DNA of 64,000 nucleotides from JAFARZ01 sp035651595. Its GTDB lineage: Bacteria; Actinomycetota; Actinomycetes; Streptosporangiales; Streptosporangiaceae. The stretch is taken from the NCBI GenBank assembly GCA_035651595.1, contig DASRFJ010000087.1:21631-85630 (forward strand), in the 5' to 3' direction. The position numbers and the translations under genes are program-made. Below are positions 1 through 8,137 of this stretch, piece by piece. The notes beneath the pieces were generated by a model. It worked only from the letters and a program-made list of their open reading frames with translations. It made no database searches and was not told the DNA's origin. Every line of letters starts with the position of its first letter. Within the stretch, counting starts at the first letter, position 1.

Positions 1-551
1 ACGACGACATGGTGCTGCGGCCGATGACCGAGCTGACCGAGGAGCTGGCTGAGCGGTTCGGTGAGCCGAAGATATTCCGCCCGTACCGGGACGTGCGGTT
101 CAGCAAGGACAAGACGCCCTACAAGACGGCCATCGGTGCGGTCATCGGCAGCACCGGCTACGTCCAGCTCTCCGCCGAAGGCCTCGGCGCGGGCGCCGGG
201 ATGTGGCATATGGAACCGGATCAGCTTGCCCGCTACCGCGAGGCGGTCGCGGACGACAAGACCGGCGCGGAGCTGGCGCGGATCGTGGCTTCGACCGAAA
301 AGGCTGGCCTGTCCATCCACGGCCACGGCGTGCTCAAGTCCGCCCCGCGCGGCTATCCCGCCGACCACCCGCGCGTCGAACTGCTTCGCTACAAGGGCCT
401 GACCGCGTGGCAGCAATGGCCGGTGGAGCCGTGGCTCGGCACCCCCGCCGCAAAAGACCATATAGTCGATTTTTTCAGAACGACGTCGGCGTTGCGCTCC
501 TGGCTCCATACCCACGTACGCGAGCTGACGAAAATCAAGGGGAGTATCTGA
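1..551 (+). CDS. DUF2461 family protein, C-terminal part
   Basis: The reading frame is open from the first base of the window, so the true start lies upstream; the visible part is about 182 residues. The segment FRPYRDVRFSKDKTPYKT followed by a glycine-rich stretch and a LKSAPRGYPADHPR motif is typical of the DUF2461 (TIGR02453) family, whose biochemical role is unknown. No signal peptide or membrane segment is visible in this part. Its last codons overlap by 17 bp the end of the convergent SDR gene. Family assignment is from recalled motifs; function is not inferred. Confidence 0.85.
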   Translation, partial: DDMVLRPMTELTEELAERFGEPKIFRPYRDVRFSKDKTPYKTAIGAVIGSTGYVQLSAEGLGAGAGMWHMEPDQLARYREAVADDKTGAELARIVASTEKAGLSIHGHGVLKSAPRGYPADHPRVELLRYKGLTAWQQWPVEPWLGTPAAKDHIVDFFRTTSALRSWLHTHVRELTKIKGSI

Positions 552-1491
552 CACCCGTCAGTTTTTCTGACTCCTCCCACAGCGCCGCCGCGAGCTTCTC
601 GTCATGGGACAGCGCGCTGGAGTGCACTAGCTTCGGGTAACCCTTCATCTGCGCGAGCCCGTCCGGGCCGTAGAACTGGCCGCCCTTGACGTCCGGGGCG
701 GTAGCCGCGCGCAGGATCGGCAGCGCGCCCTGGGCCGGGCTCTGTGCGATGAACGGGGCGGCGACGCGAGCGCCGGCCCGCAGGGGCGACGACAGGTACC
801 GGTCCAGCCCGGTGCTCGAGTAGCCGGGGTGCGCCGCCAGCGCGAGCGTCGACGAGCCCGCGGCTGCCAGGCGGCGTTGCAACTCGTACGTGAACAGCAG
901 GTTGGCCAGCTTGGACTGGGCGTAGGCGCCGGACCGGCGGTACCCCTTGTCCGACGTGAAGCTGCCGAAGTCGATGGTGCCCTGCCGGTGCACGATGCTC
1001 GCGACCGTCACGACGCGTCGCGTGATCCGTGCCATGAGCAGGCCGGTGAACGCGAAGTGCCCGAGGTGGTTTGTCCCGATCTGGAGCTCGAATCCGTCCT
1101 CGGTGCGCGTGAACGGCGTCATCATCACGCCCGCGTTGTTGACCAGCAGGTCGATCCGCTCGCAGCGCCGTTTGAGCTCGTCGGCCGCTTCTCGGACCGA
1201 GGCGAGTGAGGCCAGGTCCAGCCGGACGGTCTCCACCTGCGCGGTCTTCGTGCCGTTGGCGCCGCTGGCCCGCTGCGCGCTGGTCATCTGCGCGCGGCGC
1301 ATGCCGGTCGCGATGTCGGCGACGGCCCACTTGGCCTTCTCCGGGTCCCGCGCCGCGATGATGACCCGGGCGCCCGCCCGGGCCAGGACCCGCGCGACCT
1401 CCAGCCCGAGCCCGGAGTTCCCGCCGGTGACGACCGCAACCCGGCCGGCCTGACCTGGCACATCGGCGGTCGTCCAGTGTCGTCCTAGCAT
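535..1491 (-). CDS. SDR family oxidoreductase
   Basis: This 318-residue protein is a short-chain dehydrogenase, expected to be a cytosolic NAD(P)-dependent oxidoreductase. The Rossmann glycine motif TGGNSGLG lies near residue 22, LVNNAG follows in the middle, and a catalytic serine (VTVASIVH) and YAQSK (YxxxK) complete the active site. The order resembles retinol dehydrogenase/WWOX-like actinobacterial SDRs. An extra segment of about 20 residues, rich in Ala, Ser and Gln, sits between the second beta-alpha unit and the VRLDLA strand. The ATG at 1491 was chosen because the glycine motif then falls at the usual distance. It is divergent from the DUF1707 gene, with only 48 bp between starts. Substrate unknown. 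Confidence 0.88.
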   Translation of the reverse strand: MLGRHWTTADVPGQAGRVAVVTGGNSGLGLEVARVLARAGARVIIAARDPEKAKWAVADIATGMRRAQMTSAQRASGANGTKTAQVETVRLDLASLASVREAADELKRRCERIDLLVNNAGVMMTPFTRTEDGFELQIGTNHLGHFAFTGLLMARITRRVVTVASIVHRQGTIDFGSFTSDKGYRRSGAYAQSKLANLLFTYELQRRLAAAGSSTLALAAHPGYSSTGLDRYLSSPLRAGARVAAPFIAQSPAQGALPILRAATAPDVKGGQFYGPDGLAQMKGYPKLVHSSALSHDEKLAAALWEESEKLTGVRYSP

Positions 1492-1539
1492 GGCGGTCTC
1501 CGTTTTCCCTGATGAGGTTCCTCGGCGTAACCTAACAAA

Positions 1540-2181
1540 ATGTCCGAGAGCGATGCTTCGCTGCGGGTTTCCGACGCCGAGCGCGACGTGACACTCAAGC
1601 AACTCCAGGAGCACGCGGCCGTCGGCCGTCTGACGCTGGACGAGCTTGAGGAGCGGGCGAGCCAGGCGCTCGCGGCGAAGACCAGGGGAGACCTGGCGGA
1701 GCTCACCAGCGACCTGCCGTCGTCCGCGCCTGTTTTTGCTGCGTCCACCTCGACCTCCGGGGATCGCAAACCGGTGCGCTGGATGATCGCCGTGCTGGGC
1801 GGCGGCCACCGCCGCGGCCGGTTCCGCGCGGTCGGCAGCATCAATTCCATCGGCATCCTCGGCGGTGACGAGATCGACCTGCATGAGGCCGAGATAGAGG
1901 GCGGCGAACTGACGCTGAACCTCTACTCGCTCTTGGGCGGCGCCAACGTCTACGTGCCCGATTCCATCGAGGTGGAGCTGGGCGGCTTCTCGCTGCTGGG
2001 CGGCAACGAAGTCCGCGGCAACCAGCGCAGCCCCCGCCAGGGCGCGCCCGTCGTCCGCATCCGCGGCTTCGCCCTGCTCGGCGGCGCCAACATCTACCGC
2101 CTCCCGCCCGACGCCCGCGGCGTCTCCCTCCGCGAAGCCCGCCGCCTAGCCAAACATTCCGAACGCCGAGAACTCCACTAA
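1540..2181 (+). CDS. DUF1707 domain protein with LiaF-like C-terminus
   Basis: The 213-residue protein begins with a DUF1707 (SHOCT-like) segment: LRVSDAERDVTLKQLQEH, then GRLTLDELEER and LTSDLP, at about residues 7-60. The C-terminal half (about 95-195) has repeated short beta motifs such as SLLGGANVYVP, FSLLGGNEV and FALLGGANIY, as in the DUF2154/LiaF cell-wall-active antibiotic response fold. No membrane segment is apparent. Related proteins are often linked to envelope stress, but no partner kinase or regulator lies nearby, so a role here is inference. The downstream 170 bp is C-rich and leads to the first 47-bp palindrome. Confidence 0.85.
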   Translation: MSESDASLRVSDAERDVTLKQLQEHAAVGRLTLDELEERASQALAAKTRGDLAELTSDLPSSAPVFAASTSTSGDRKPVRWMIAVLGGGHRRGRFRAVGSINSIGILGGDEIDLHEAEIEGGELTLNLYSLLGGANVYVPDSIEVELGGFSLLGGNEVRGNQRSPRQGAPVVRIRGFALLGGANIYRLPPDARGVSLREARRLAKHSERRELH

Positions 2182-2312
2182 CAGCAAGAGCCCCCCGCGG
2201 CGCCCCCCACCCCACCCGCCGCCCGCCCTCTCGCCACCACCCGCCGCCCGCGCCCACACCCACCGCCACCCCCGCGCCCCCCACCCGCGCCCCGCCAAGC
2301 CATCGACCACAA

Positions 2313-2320
2313 ATCCGGAT
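2313..2320. repeat. ATCCGGAT palindrome accompanying repeat copy 1
   Basis: The sequence AAATCCGGATATTT (2311-2324) is centred on the perfect palindrome ATCCGGAT in an otherwise C-rich intergenic stretch. It lies 30 bp before the first 47-bp palindrome. Similar ATATCCGGATAT sites accompany two other copies, so it is treated as part of a composite repeat. Confidence 0.5.
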
Positions 2321-2350
2321 ATTTCACCATCCGCTCCTCGGTCTCGAATT

Positions 2351-2397
2351 ATTGCGGACACTTACCCCCCCAAACTGGGTGGGTAAGTGTCCGCAAT
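2351..2397. repeat. 47-bp palindromic intergenic element, copy 1
   Basis: Perfect 17-nt arms ATTGCGGACACTTACCC and GGGTAAGTGTCCGCAAT enclose a 13-nt centre in which further C and G runs can pair. It is identical over all 47 bp to the copy at 20037 and closely related to those at 33766 and 38505. It lies between two same-strand genes. It could be a folded RNA or DNA element, a protein binding site or a terminator; there is no T-run after it. Confidence 0.9.
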
Positions 2398-2461
2398 GAT
2401 TTCGTCGGCTGTCGCGCCATATCGGTAGCGTGCACGAGAAGTTACGTTCAGTATTGAAACT

Positions 2462-3442
2462 GTGGTGGATGAACACGGAATGCAGTGGCGCCTCCACTTG
2501 CAGTCGCAGGCGCGCATAACGTCGCGGCACCAGGCGCTCGCCGCTGGCTGGTCGGAGAAGATGATCGCGACGCGGCTGCGTACCGGCGCGTGGCGTCGCC
2601 TCCAGCGCGGGTCGTACGCGACGTTCACCGGCGACGCGTCCCGCGACGCGCGGCTGTGGGCCGCGATCCTGCGAGCGGGCCAAGGCGCGGTACTCAGCCA
2701 CGAGACGGCCGCCGAGATTCACGGGTTCGCCGACAAACCCGCAGCGAAGATCCATATCAGCATCCCGGAGCGGCGTCGGCCAGCGAGAGGAGGTCCGATT
2801 CCAGGCGTCATCGTCCATCGCCGCCGGGTGCTCGAACCGGCTTGGACCGCGCCATGGGAACTGCCCCGCACCACGGTGGAGGACACGGTACTGGACCTGG
2901 TCGACGCCGCCCGGACCTTCGATGACGCCTACGGCTGGACAACTCGCGCGCTGAGCGTGCAGGCAACGACGGTCGGCCTGCTCCGCAAAGCGCTCGCGAA
3001 CAGGAAGCGGTCCAGGTGGCGCACCTGGCTGACGGAGGCGCTGGCGGATGCTGGCGACGGGGTAAATTCGCCGCTCGAACGCCGGTACGCGATCGACGTC
3101 GAGCAAGCGCACAGTCTGCCCACCGCCGTCCGGCAGGCGAAATTCCGTAGCGGCACGGGCGCGATCTACCTGGACAACTTGTACGCGGACTACGGCGTGT
3201 GCGTCGAACTGGATGGCCTGGCGGCGCATCCACCCGAGTCCCGCCGTAGGGACGCCCGCCGCGACAACGCGAACCTCGTAGAACGCGATATCCGCACGCT
3301 GAGATTCGAGTGGCCCGATGCCACCGAGACGCGCTGCGAAACCGCGATCCAGGTGGGACGGGTGCTTCGCAGACACGGTTGGGATGGTCACGTCAAGCCA
3401 TGCGGCCCCGGATGCGTTATCGCTTCATTAGCGACGCGTTAA
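2462..3442 (+). CDS. AbiEi-like / DUF559-type protein, orphan
   Basis: The 326-residue protein starts with a winged-helix-like segment (ITSRHQALAAGWSEKMIATRLRTGAWRRLQRGSYA, about residues 17-52), typical of type IV antitoxin AbiEi and related actinobacterial proteins. LSHETAAEIHG follows, then a middle domain with LPRTTVEDTVLDLVDAA. The C-terminal third (IYLDNLYADYGVCVELDGLAAH, then DNANLVERDIRTLRFEW) resembles the restriction-endonuclease-like fold of DUF559/Vsr-type proteins. No AbiEii nucleotidyltransferase toxin follows; the next gene is a lanthipeptide precursor. Two GTG codons (2462, 2465) and an ATG at 2480 are possible starts. Likely cytosolic and DNA-binding; toxin-antitoxin function is unproven. 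Confidence 0.75.
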   Translation: MVDEHGMQWRLHLQSQARITSRHQALAAGWSEKMIATRLRTGAWRRLQRGSYATFTGDASRDARLWAAILRAGQGAVLSHETAAEIHGFADKPAAKIHISIPERRRPARGGPIPGVIVHRRRVLEPAWTAPWELPRTTVEDTVLDLVDAARTFDDAYGWTTRALSVQATTVGLLRKALANRKRSRWRTWLTEALADAGDGVNSPLERRYAIDVEQAHSLPTAVRQAKFRSGTGAIYLDNLYADYGVCVELDGLAAHPPESRRRDARRDNANLVERDIRTLRFEWPDATETRCETAIQVGRVLRRHGWDGHVKPCGPGCVIASLATR

Positions 3443-3515
3443 ACATCCTCATCATCATTAACAGTGAGTGCTCGACGAGCGCCTGCCATTCGTCCCATGG
3501 CTGCTTCCACAGTGC

Positions 3516-3522
3516 GGAGGAG
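3516..3522 (+). promoter_or_regulatory. Ribosome binding site of lanthipeptide precursor
   Basis: GGAGGAG lies 8 nt before the ATG at 3531. This near-consensus Shine-Dalgarno site is the main evidence that the very short downstream ORF is translated. Confidence 0.8.
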
Positions 3523-3530
3523 TGACTTAG

Positions 3531-3638
3531 ATGTCGATCTTGAACCTGCAAGGCCTGAAGGTCAGCGCGAAGGCATCCGGTACGGTAGCGGCCAGCCACG
3601 GCTCGTCGTGGATCGCCTGCCCGAGCTTCTCTCGCTGA
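3531..3638 (+). CDS. Class III lanthipeptide precursor peptide
   Basis: A 35-codon ORF starting MSILNLQGLKVSAKASG and ending SHGSSWIACPSFSR. The ILNLQGL segment (residues 3-9) matches the LxLQ leader motif recognised by class III LanKC enzymes. The C-terminal core contains Ser22-X2-Ser25-X4-Cys30, which fits the Ser-X2-Ser-X(2-5)-Cys pattern from which labionin or a lanthionine plus dehydroalanine is formed. Ser26, Ser32, Ser34 and Thr18 are further possible dehydration sites. With one cysteine, only one thioether ring is expected. A strong RBS and the LanKC gene 94 bp downstream support the call. The leader-core cleavage point is inferred to lie near Ala20-Ala21. It is unusually short for the family. 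Confidence 0.85.
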   Translation: MSILNLQGLKVSAKASGTVAASHGSSWIACPSFSR

Positions 3639-3641
3639 ATG

Positions 3642-3682
3642 GCGGGCGATGCGGGGGCGTGCGGCGCCCCCGCATCGCCCGC
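3642..3682 (+). terminator. Strong hairpin between precursor and synthetase
   Basis: A perfect 18-bp stem, GCGGGCGATGCGGGGGCG with its exact complement, and a 5-nt loop begin 3 nt after the precursor stop codon. There is no T-run. Hairpins at this position in lanthipeptide operons commonly attenuate read-through, or protect the upstream message, so that precursor is made in excess over enzyme. That role is inference here. Confidence 0.8.
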
Positions 3683-3732
3683 GATCGTTGAGCGGACCGG
3701 GCTAGGCAACGGGATCGGACGGGATCGAGATC

Positions 3733-6480
3733 GTGGACACGTCGCTGTTCTTCTCCCCGCAGCGAGTTTTGCCTTACTTCGCCGCCGGCGAGGATTTCTT
3801 CACTCCGTATTACGCGCACGGCGGACAGGACCGCGGACGGGAGGGTAATTTCGCGAAGCTCCTCGGTGACTCCGTTCCCGCGGATTGGGGCACCGCGACG
3901 TGGGAGTTCTGGGCTTCGGCTGTCCCGCCGGAACTGAAACTTCCGGCCCAGGGGTGGAAGATCCACATTTCCAGCACGGTGGAGAACGCCGAACAGACCC
4001 TGGCCCGGGTCATAGAAGTGGTGGTGGCCAGCCGGGCCGCCTGCAAGGTGCTGGCGGACACCGACTGGCTCCGGCTCATGAACAGCAAGGACGCTGACCG
4101 GCGTAGCGCCGGCAAGTTCATCGTCGTCTACCCCCGCACCACGGAAGAACTCCGGGCGCTGGTGGTCAAGCTGGCCGACGCGACCACGGGGCTGGCCGGA
4201 CCCTATGTCCTCACCGACCGGCGTTTCCCCGGTTCGCGGTGCGTCTTCTACCGGTACGGGGAGATCATCCCGTCGGCGACGCGGGACCGGCTCGGCGTGC
4301 GTGAACCGCTGCTGACCGATCCAGACGGCGTAGACCATCCAGATGAACGGGCGATTCCGTACACCCTGCCGCCATGGGTGAAAGACCCGTTCCCCGACGA
4401 GCCCGAGCCGGACAGCGACGTAACCGCGTTCTTCGAGCAGTACAACATCACCGAGGCGCTCCAGTTCTCCAGTGCCGGCGGCGTCTACCGGGCGGTGCAT
4501 ACGCCGACCGGCCAGCACGTGGCGATCAAGGAGGCTCGTCCGCTGATCACCTGCTCATCCGGGCAGGACGCGCCGGCCTTGCTCCGCAAGGAGCACGCGA
4601 TACTCGACCTGCTCAGCGACTGTGCGGTTCCCGAGGCGCGCGAGATCCGGCAAGTGTGGGAGCACACCTACCTGGTCATGTCGTTCCTGGCGGGGGACAC
4701 GCTCGCCGCATGGGCCAATTCCCGCAACCCCCGGTACGGCAACCCGGGCTCCTGGGCGGCATACCTGCGCGACCTCGTAACGGTCTGGAGCGAGATCCTC
4801 CAGACCATCCAGGCCGGTCACCGCCGGGGCGTAGTATTCGGCGACCTGTCAGCGAGCAACTTCCTGGTCGACGAGGCCGATGGACTTCCCCGCCCGGTGA
4901 TGATCGATCTGGAGGGCGCGGTCCGGGTCGGAACCGATCCAGACCCGCGGATCTACACAGCCGCCTTCGCGTCCCCGCAACGTCTCGCGGGCCAGGCCGC
5001 GACGATCGCTGACGATGTCTACTCCATGGCTGTCCTGCTGGCGTTCACGCTGGGAGCGGGGCCGCATCTGGGACCCCATGCGCCCCGCCTCGCGGATCGT
5101 TGCCTGCACGACCTCGCTGCCGAGCATCCGGTGCCGGCCAGCGTCCTTGACTGGATAACCCGCGCCCTGGCCGGGAACCCAGCGGACAGGCCGTCACTTG
5201 CGGTACTCCACCAGGCGCTGGATCTGGCTCGGGTCGGCCGGGCGCTGCCGCGGCGGGTAGGCGGTCAGCGTGGTGACGGCGCCAGTTCCGAGCCGCTGCC
5301 CGACAATGCGGCCGTGGCGGGAGACCTCGCTCGCCAGATCATCTCGGCCGCCACACCCGAGACCGATGTGCTTTATGCCGCCGATCCCGCCGCGTACGCC
5401 ACCAACGCGCTGGGTTTCGGCTACGGAGCGGCCGGCGTGATCCGCGCGCTGTCACTGTGCGGGCATCCCGTACCGGACAGCCACCTGAACTGGCTGCTGA
5501 ACCGCGCGGCGGCCTGCGACGAGAATTTCCCGGTCGGGCTGCACACCGGCCTAGCCGGCATCACCTGGGTACTGGGCGATCTGGATGGCCCAGCACACTA
5601 TTACGGGCTGCTGGAGCGGGTGCGCACCCAGCGAGACCGATCAGATTTCGGGCATGACCTGTTCGCGGGCGATTCCGGTGTCGGTCTGGCGCTGCTGCAC
5701 GCGTTCGACCGCACCGGCGACCAAGCGTTCCTCGCCGCCGCAGAACCCATAGCGAGACAGCTTCGCGACAACGGTCATACCGAGCACGAGGGCCTGCTGT
5801 TCGGGCCCAGCGGACTGGCGCTCTGCCTTACCGAGTGGGCCCGCCGCAGCGACGATACGGCGGCGGTCGCCGCGGCGGCCCGGTGGCTGGCGGCCGACAC
5901 CGCGAAGCTCAACTGGCGGAACGGCCGGGTTACCGGCTTCCTGTCGCATTTCCCTGGCGGCGCCCGGCTGAGCCCGTACATTCTCGACGGCCTCGCCGGC
6001 TTGGCCGTCGCCGCGGCGCGGCTGCATACCCTGACCCCGTCGCCTGCGACACGGCACCTGCTGCGGGCGCTCATCCCGGCGTTGAGCAGCGCGCGGCCAT
6101 TCATGGGAGGCTTCCTGAGCGGGCAGGCGGGCATCGCCTACGCGCTGGCGGAGATCAGCCGGGCGCTGCCCGAGCCGTCGACCGTCGAGGCGGCGCAGCG
6201 TGCGGCGGCGCGGCTGTGCCTGTACACGTTGCCGCGCGGCGAAAGCCTCGCCTTTCTTGGCGAGCAGAATCTGCGGTTCAGCCTGGACTTCAATACCGGG
6301 GCGGCCGGAGCGGCGGTGATCCTGGTTCAGTCCCTCGCGCCGGATAGTGGCGATCCATCGCCGGATCTCATTCCCAGCCGGACACCGGTGTCCGCCCGCA
6401 CCTATTCATCCGACGAGGCCGACGAGGCCGACGAGGCCTATCGGCTACTGCGAGACCAGCTACCAGACTTGCCACACTAA
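3733..6480 (+). CDS. Class III lanthipeptide synthetase LanKC
   Basis: This 915-residue three-domain enzyme should phosphorylate Ser/Thr in the 35-residue precursor, eliminate phosphate and cyclise Cys onto the dehydro residues. Residues 1 to about 205 form the lyase-like region. About 230-500 is a Ser/Thr kinase domain with ATP lysine K266 (VAIKEA), the catalytic loop FGDLSASNF (D371, N376) and the metal-binding DLEG (D392). About 530-890 is the LanC-like cyclase (GFGYGAAGVIRAL, GLHTGLAGI, GDSGVGLALL, LSGQAGIAYAL). The zinc ligands (Cys, CHG) of class I, II and IV cyclases are absent, which defines class III. The end carries a DEADEADEAY acidic repeat. GTG at 3733 is the chosen start. No dedicated exporter or protease is nearby. 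Confidence 0.93.
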   Translation: MDTSLFFSPQRVLPYFAAGEDFFTPYYAHGGQDRGREGNFAKLLGDSVPADWGTATWEFWASAVPPELKLPAQGWKIHISSTVENAEQTLARVIEVVVASRAACKVLADTDWLRLMNSKDADRRSAGKFIVVYPRTTEELRALVVKLADATTGLAGPYVLTDRRFPGSRCVFYRYGEIIPSATRDRLGVREPLLTDPDGVDHPDERAIPYTLPPWVKDPFPDEPEPDSDVTAFFEQYNITEALQFSSAGGVYRAVHTPTGQHVAIKEARPLITCSSGQDAPALLRKEHAILDLLSDCAVPEAREIRQVWEHTYLVMSFLAGDTLAAWANSRNPRYGNPGSWAAYLRDLVTVWSEILQTIQAGHRRGVVFGDLSASNFLVDEADGLPRPVMIDLEGAVRVGTDPDPRIYTAAFASPQRLAGQAATIADDVYSMAVLLAFTLGAGPHLGPHAPRLADRCLHDLAAEHPVPASVLDWITRALAGNPADRPSLAVLHQALDLARVGRALPRRVGGQRGDGASSEPLPDNAAVAGDLARQIISAATPETDVLYAADPAAYATNALGFGYGAAGVIRALSLCGHPVPDSHLNWLLNRAAACDENFPVGLHTGLAGITWVLGDLDGPAHYYGLLERVRTQRDRSDFGHDLFAGDSGVGLALLHAFDRTGDQAFLAAAEPIARQLRDNGHTEHEGLLFGPSGLALCLTEWARRSDDTAAVAAAARWLAADTAKLNWRNGRVTGFLSHFPGGARLSPYILDGLAGLAVAAARLHTLTPSPATRHLLRALIPALSSARPFMGGFLSGQAGIAYALAEISRALPEPSTVEAAQRAAARLCLYTLPRGESLAFLGEQNLRFSLDFNTGAAGAAVILVQSLAPDSGDPSPDLIPSRTPVSARTYSSDEADEADEAYRLLRDQLPDLPH

Positions 6481-6622
6481 GCCGGCCTCGCCGGCATCCG
6501 TCAGGCCCGGCGGGATCCAGATGACATCAAGATGTGAAGGGGGTGCACCACAATCCCAGGAGAGCAGTCCGCGAGATCGGGCTGGCTGAGTCGGGGGAGC
6601 CTGGAGGGAAGGCGAGACACGC

Positions 6623-7525
6623 ATGGATGCCGGTACGGGGCGGGATCAGGGAAGCGGGTCGGTGCGGTTCGGACTGCTGGGTCCGCTGAAGGTCAGCAGA
6701 GAAGGCGTGGAGATCACGCCTCGCGCGAGTAAGCAGCGCCTGCTGCTGGTGGCGCTGCTGATGGAACCAGGACGACCGGTGACCACAGACCGGCTCGTTG
6801 CCGCGTTGTGGGACGGCGGCGCCCCGCCGACCGCACGAGCATCGTTGGGCAACCAGGTGCATGGGCTACGGCGCGCGCTTGGCGACGGCGCTGGGCGCCT
6901 GTTGCGAACGGTGCCGCACGGCTACCTCCTCGATGCGGCACCCGGCGCGGTCGACGTGCAAGTATTCGAGGACCTGTTGCACTGCGGGCGGGCGGCTCAC
7001 CGGGGCGAGGACTGGGACCTGGCGTCCACCGCACTCGGCGCCGCACTGGCCTTGTGGCGCGGCGAGCCGGTGCCCGATCTTCGGGTCACCGGACTGCTTG
7101 CCTATGCCGTGGCACGCTGGTCCGAGCAGCGGCTCCAGGCGCTGGAATGGCGGATCGAAAGTGACCTGCGTTTGGGCAGGCACCACGACGTCATCGCTGA
7201 GCTGGCTGAGCTCACCGCGGCGCACCCGATGCGGGAAGGACTGGCCGGCCTGCTGATGACGGCGCACTACCAATCCGGTCGGCTCGGTGACGCGCTATCG
7301 GTGTATCGGCGCACCCGTCAGCTGCTCATCGACGAACTTGGCGTTGACCCAGGCGCCGGACTCCAGGAACTGCATCAGCGGATACTCGCCGGAGACCCGG
7401 TACTCCCGGCGGCCGATTCTCGCGCACAGCCCATGGCCAGATGTTCCCGCCCGTCTGGGGTGCGGACTTCTGGACGGCCCGCGACGCGAGCCAGAGCCCG
7501 AGCCCGGCGAAGGCGCCGCTTCTGA
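6623..7525 (+). CDS. SARP-family transcriptional activator
   Basis: The 300-residue protein has an OmpR-type winged helix (VRFGLLGPLKVSREGVEITPRASKQRLLLVALL to LRTVPHGYLLD, about residues 14-110) followed by a bacterial transcriptional activation domain (about 115-255, ending YRRTRQLLIDELGVDPGAGLQELHQRIL). This is the Streptomyces antibiotic regulatory protein architecture without an ATPase part. The last 40 residues are a low-complexity Arg/Ala tail. It starts 142 bp after the lanthipeptide synthetase on the same strand, so it is probably the pathway-specific activator of that cluster. SARPs bind direct heptameric repeats near -35 sites; I did not identify such repeats upstream of the precursor. 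Confidence 0.9.
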   Translation: MDAGTGRDQGSGSVRFGLLGPLKVSREGVEITPRASKQRLLLVALLMEPGRPVTTDRLVAALWDGGAPPTARASLGNQVHGLRRALGDGAGRLLRTVPHGYLLDAAPGAVDVQVFEDLLHCGRAAHRGEDWDLASTALGAALALWRGEPVPDLRVTGLLAYAVARWSEQRLQALEWRIESDLRLGRHHDVIAELAELTAAHPMREGLAGLLMTAHYQSGRLGDALSVYRRTRQLLIDELGVDPGAGLQELHQRILAGDPVLPAADSRAQPMARCSRPSGVRTSGRPATRARARARRRRRF

Positions 7526-7552
7526 TCACACCCGGTTCTGGTCACACCAGGA

Positions 7553-8122
7553 TCACACCCGGCCAGCCATTTTCGCCAGAAACCGGCCGATATGCGGCTC
7601 GAACCCGGACGGCGCGGCCGCGGTGATTTCCGCCGGCGTCCACCACCGTCCGCCCGCGAACTCCCGCGCGTCCAGCGTGATCGGCAGCGAACGGTCACCG
7701 GTCAGCAGGTACCACAGGCTGACATCGGTGTGCGGGTCCGGCCCGGTGGTCGGCGTCACGGTCAGGAACACCGGCCCGGTCACCGGGACATCGACCCCGA
7801 GTTCCTCCATGGCCTCACGCCGCGCCGTGGTCAACGGGTCCTCCAGCGGCTCGACGTGCCCGCCGGCCGGCAGCCACAGCCCGGCGAGCCGGTGATCGAC
7901 GAGAAACACGCTCCGGTCGGCGGGGTCCGCGAGGATCACGTAAGACACCAGGTGCGGCGACGGCGTCGCCGGCTTCACCCGCCGGTAAATGTCCCGCGTA
8001 CTGGCGATCCACTCCAGCGCCGCCGCCTGATGCGACCGCTCAAGAGCGTCGAAGGGCTCGATCCCGGCCACGAGCGAGGCGATATCCACGAGCAAAAGAG
8101 TTGCCCATCGCACCAGTAGCAC
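7553..8122 (-). CDS. Nudix hydrolase
   Basis: A 189-residue protein with a complete Nudix box, GHVEPLEDPLTTARREAMEELGV (GX5EX7REUXEEXGU), at about residues 90-112. The enzyme should cleave a nucleoside diphosphate linked to another group, using Mg2+ bound by the box glutamates. The substrate cannot be read from sequence. The N-terminus is uncertain: GTG at 8122 gives a hydrophobic start, while GTG at 8089 would remove 11 residues. It is divergent from the GNAT gene, with starts only 15 bp apart, so promoters overlap. Confidence 0.88.
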   Translation of the reverse strand: MLLVRWATLLLVDIASLVAGIEPFDALERSHQAAALEWIASTRDIYRRVKPATPSPHLVSYVILADPADRSVFLVDHRLAGLWLPAGGHVEPLEDPLTTARREAMEELGVDVPVTGPVFLTVTPTTGPDPHTDVSLWYLLTGDRSLPITLDAREFAGGRWWTPAEITAAAPSGFEPHIGRFLAKMAGRV

Positions 8123-8137
8123 GCAACCATCTTCGAC

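Noticed and set aside
2351..2397. Insertion sequence end
   Set aside because: There is no transposase in the window, no target duplication and no long flanking similarity between copies beyond the 47 bp and nearby dyad.
6521..6589. 22-codon ORF between LanKC and the SARP gene as a second lanthipeptide precursor
   Set aside because: It has one early Cys, no LxLQ leader motif and no convincing RBS, and it follows the synthetase.
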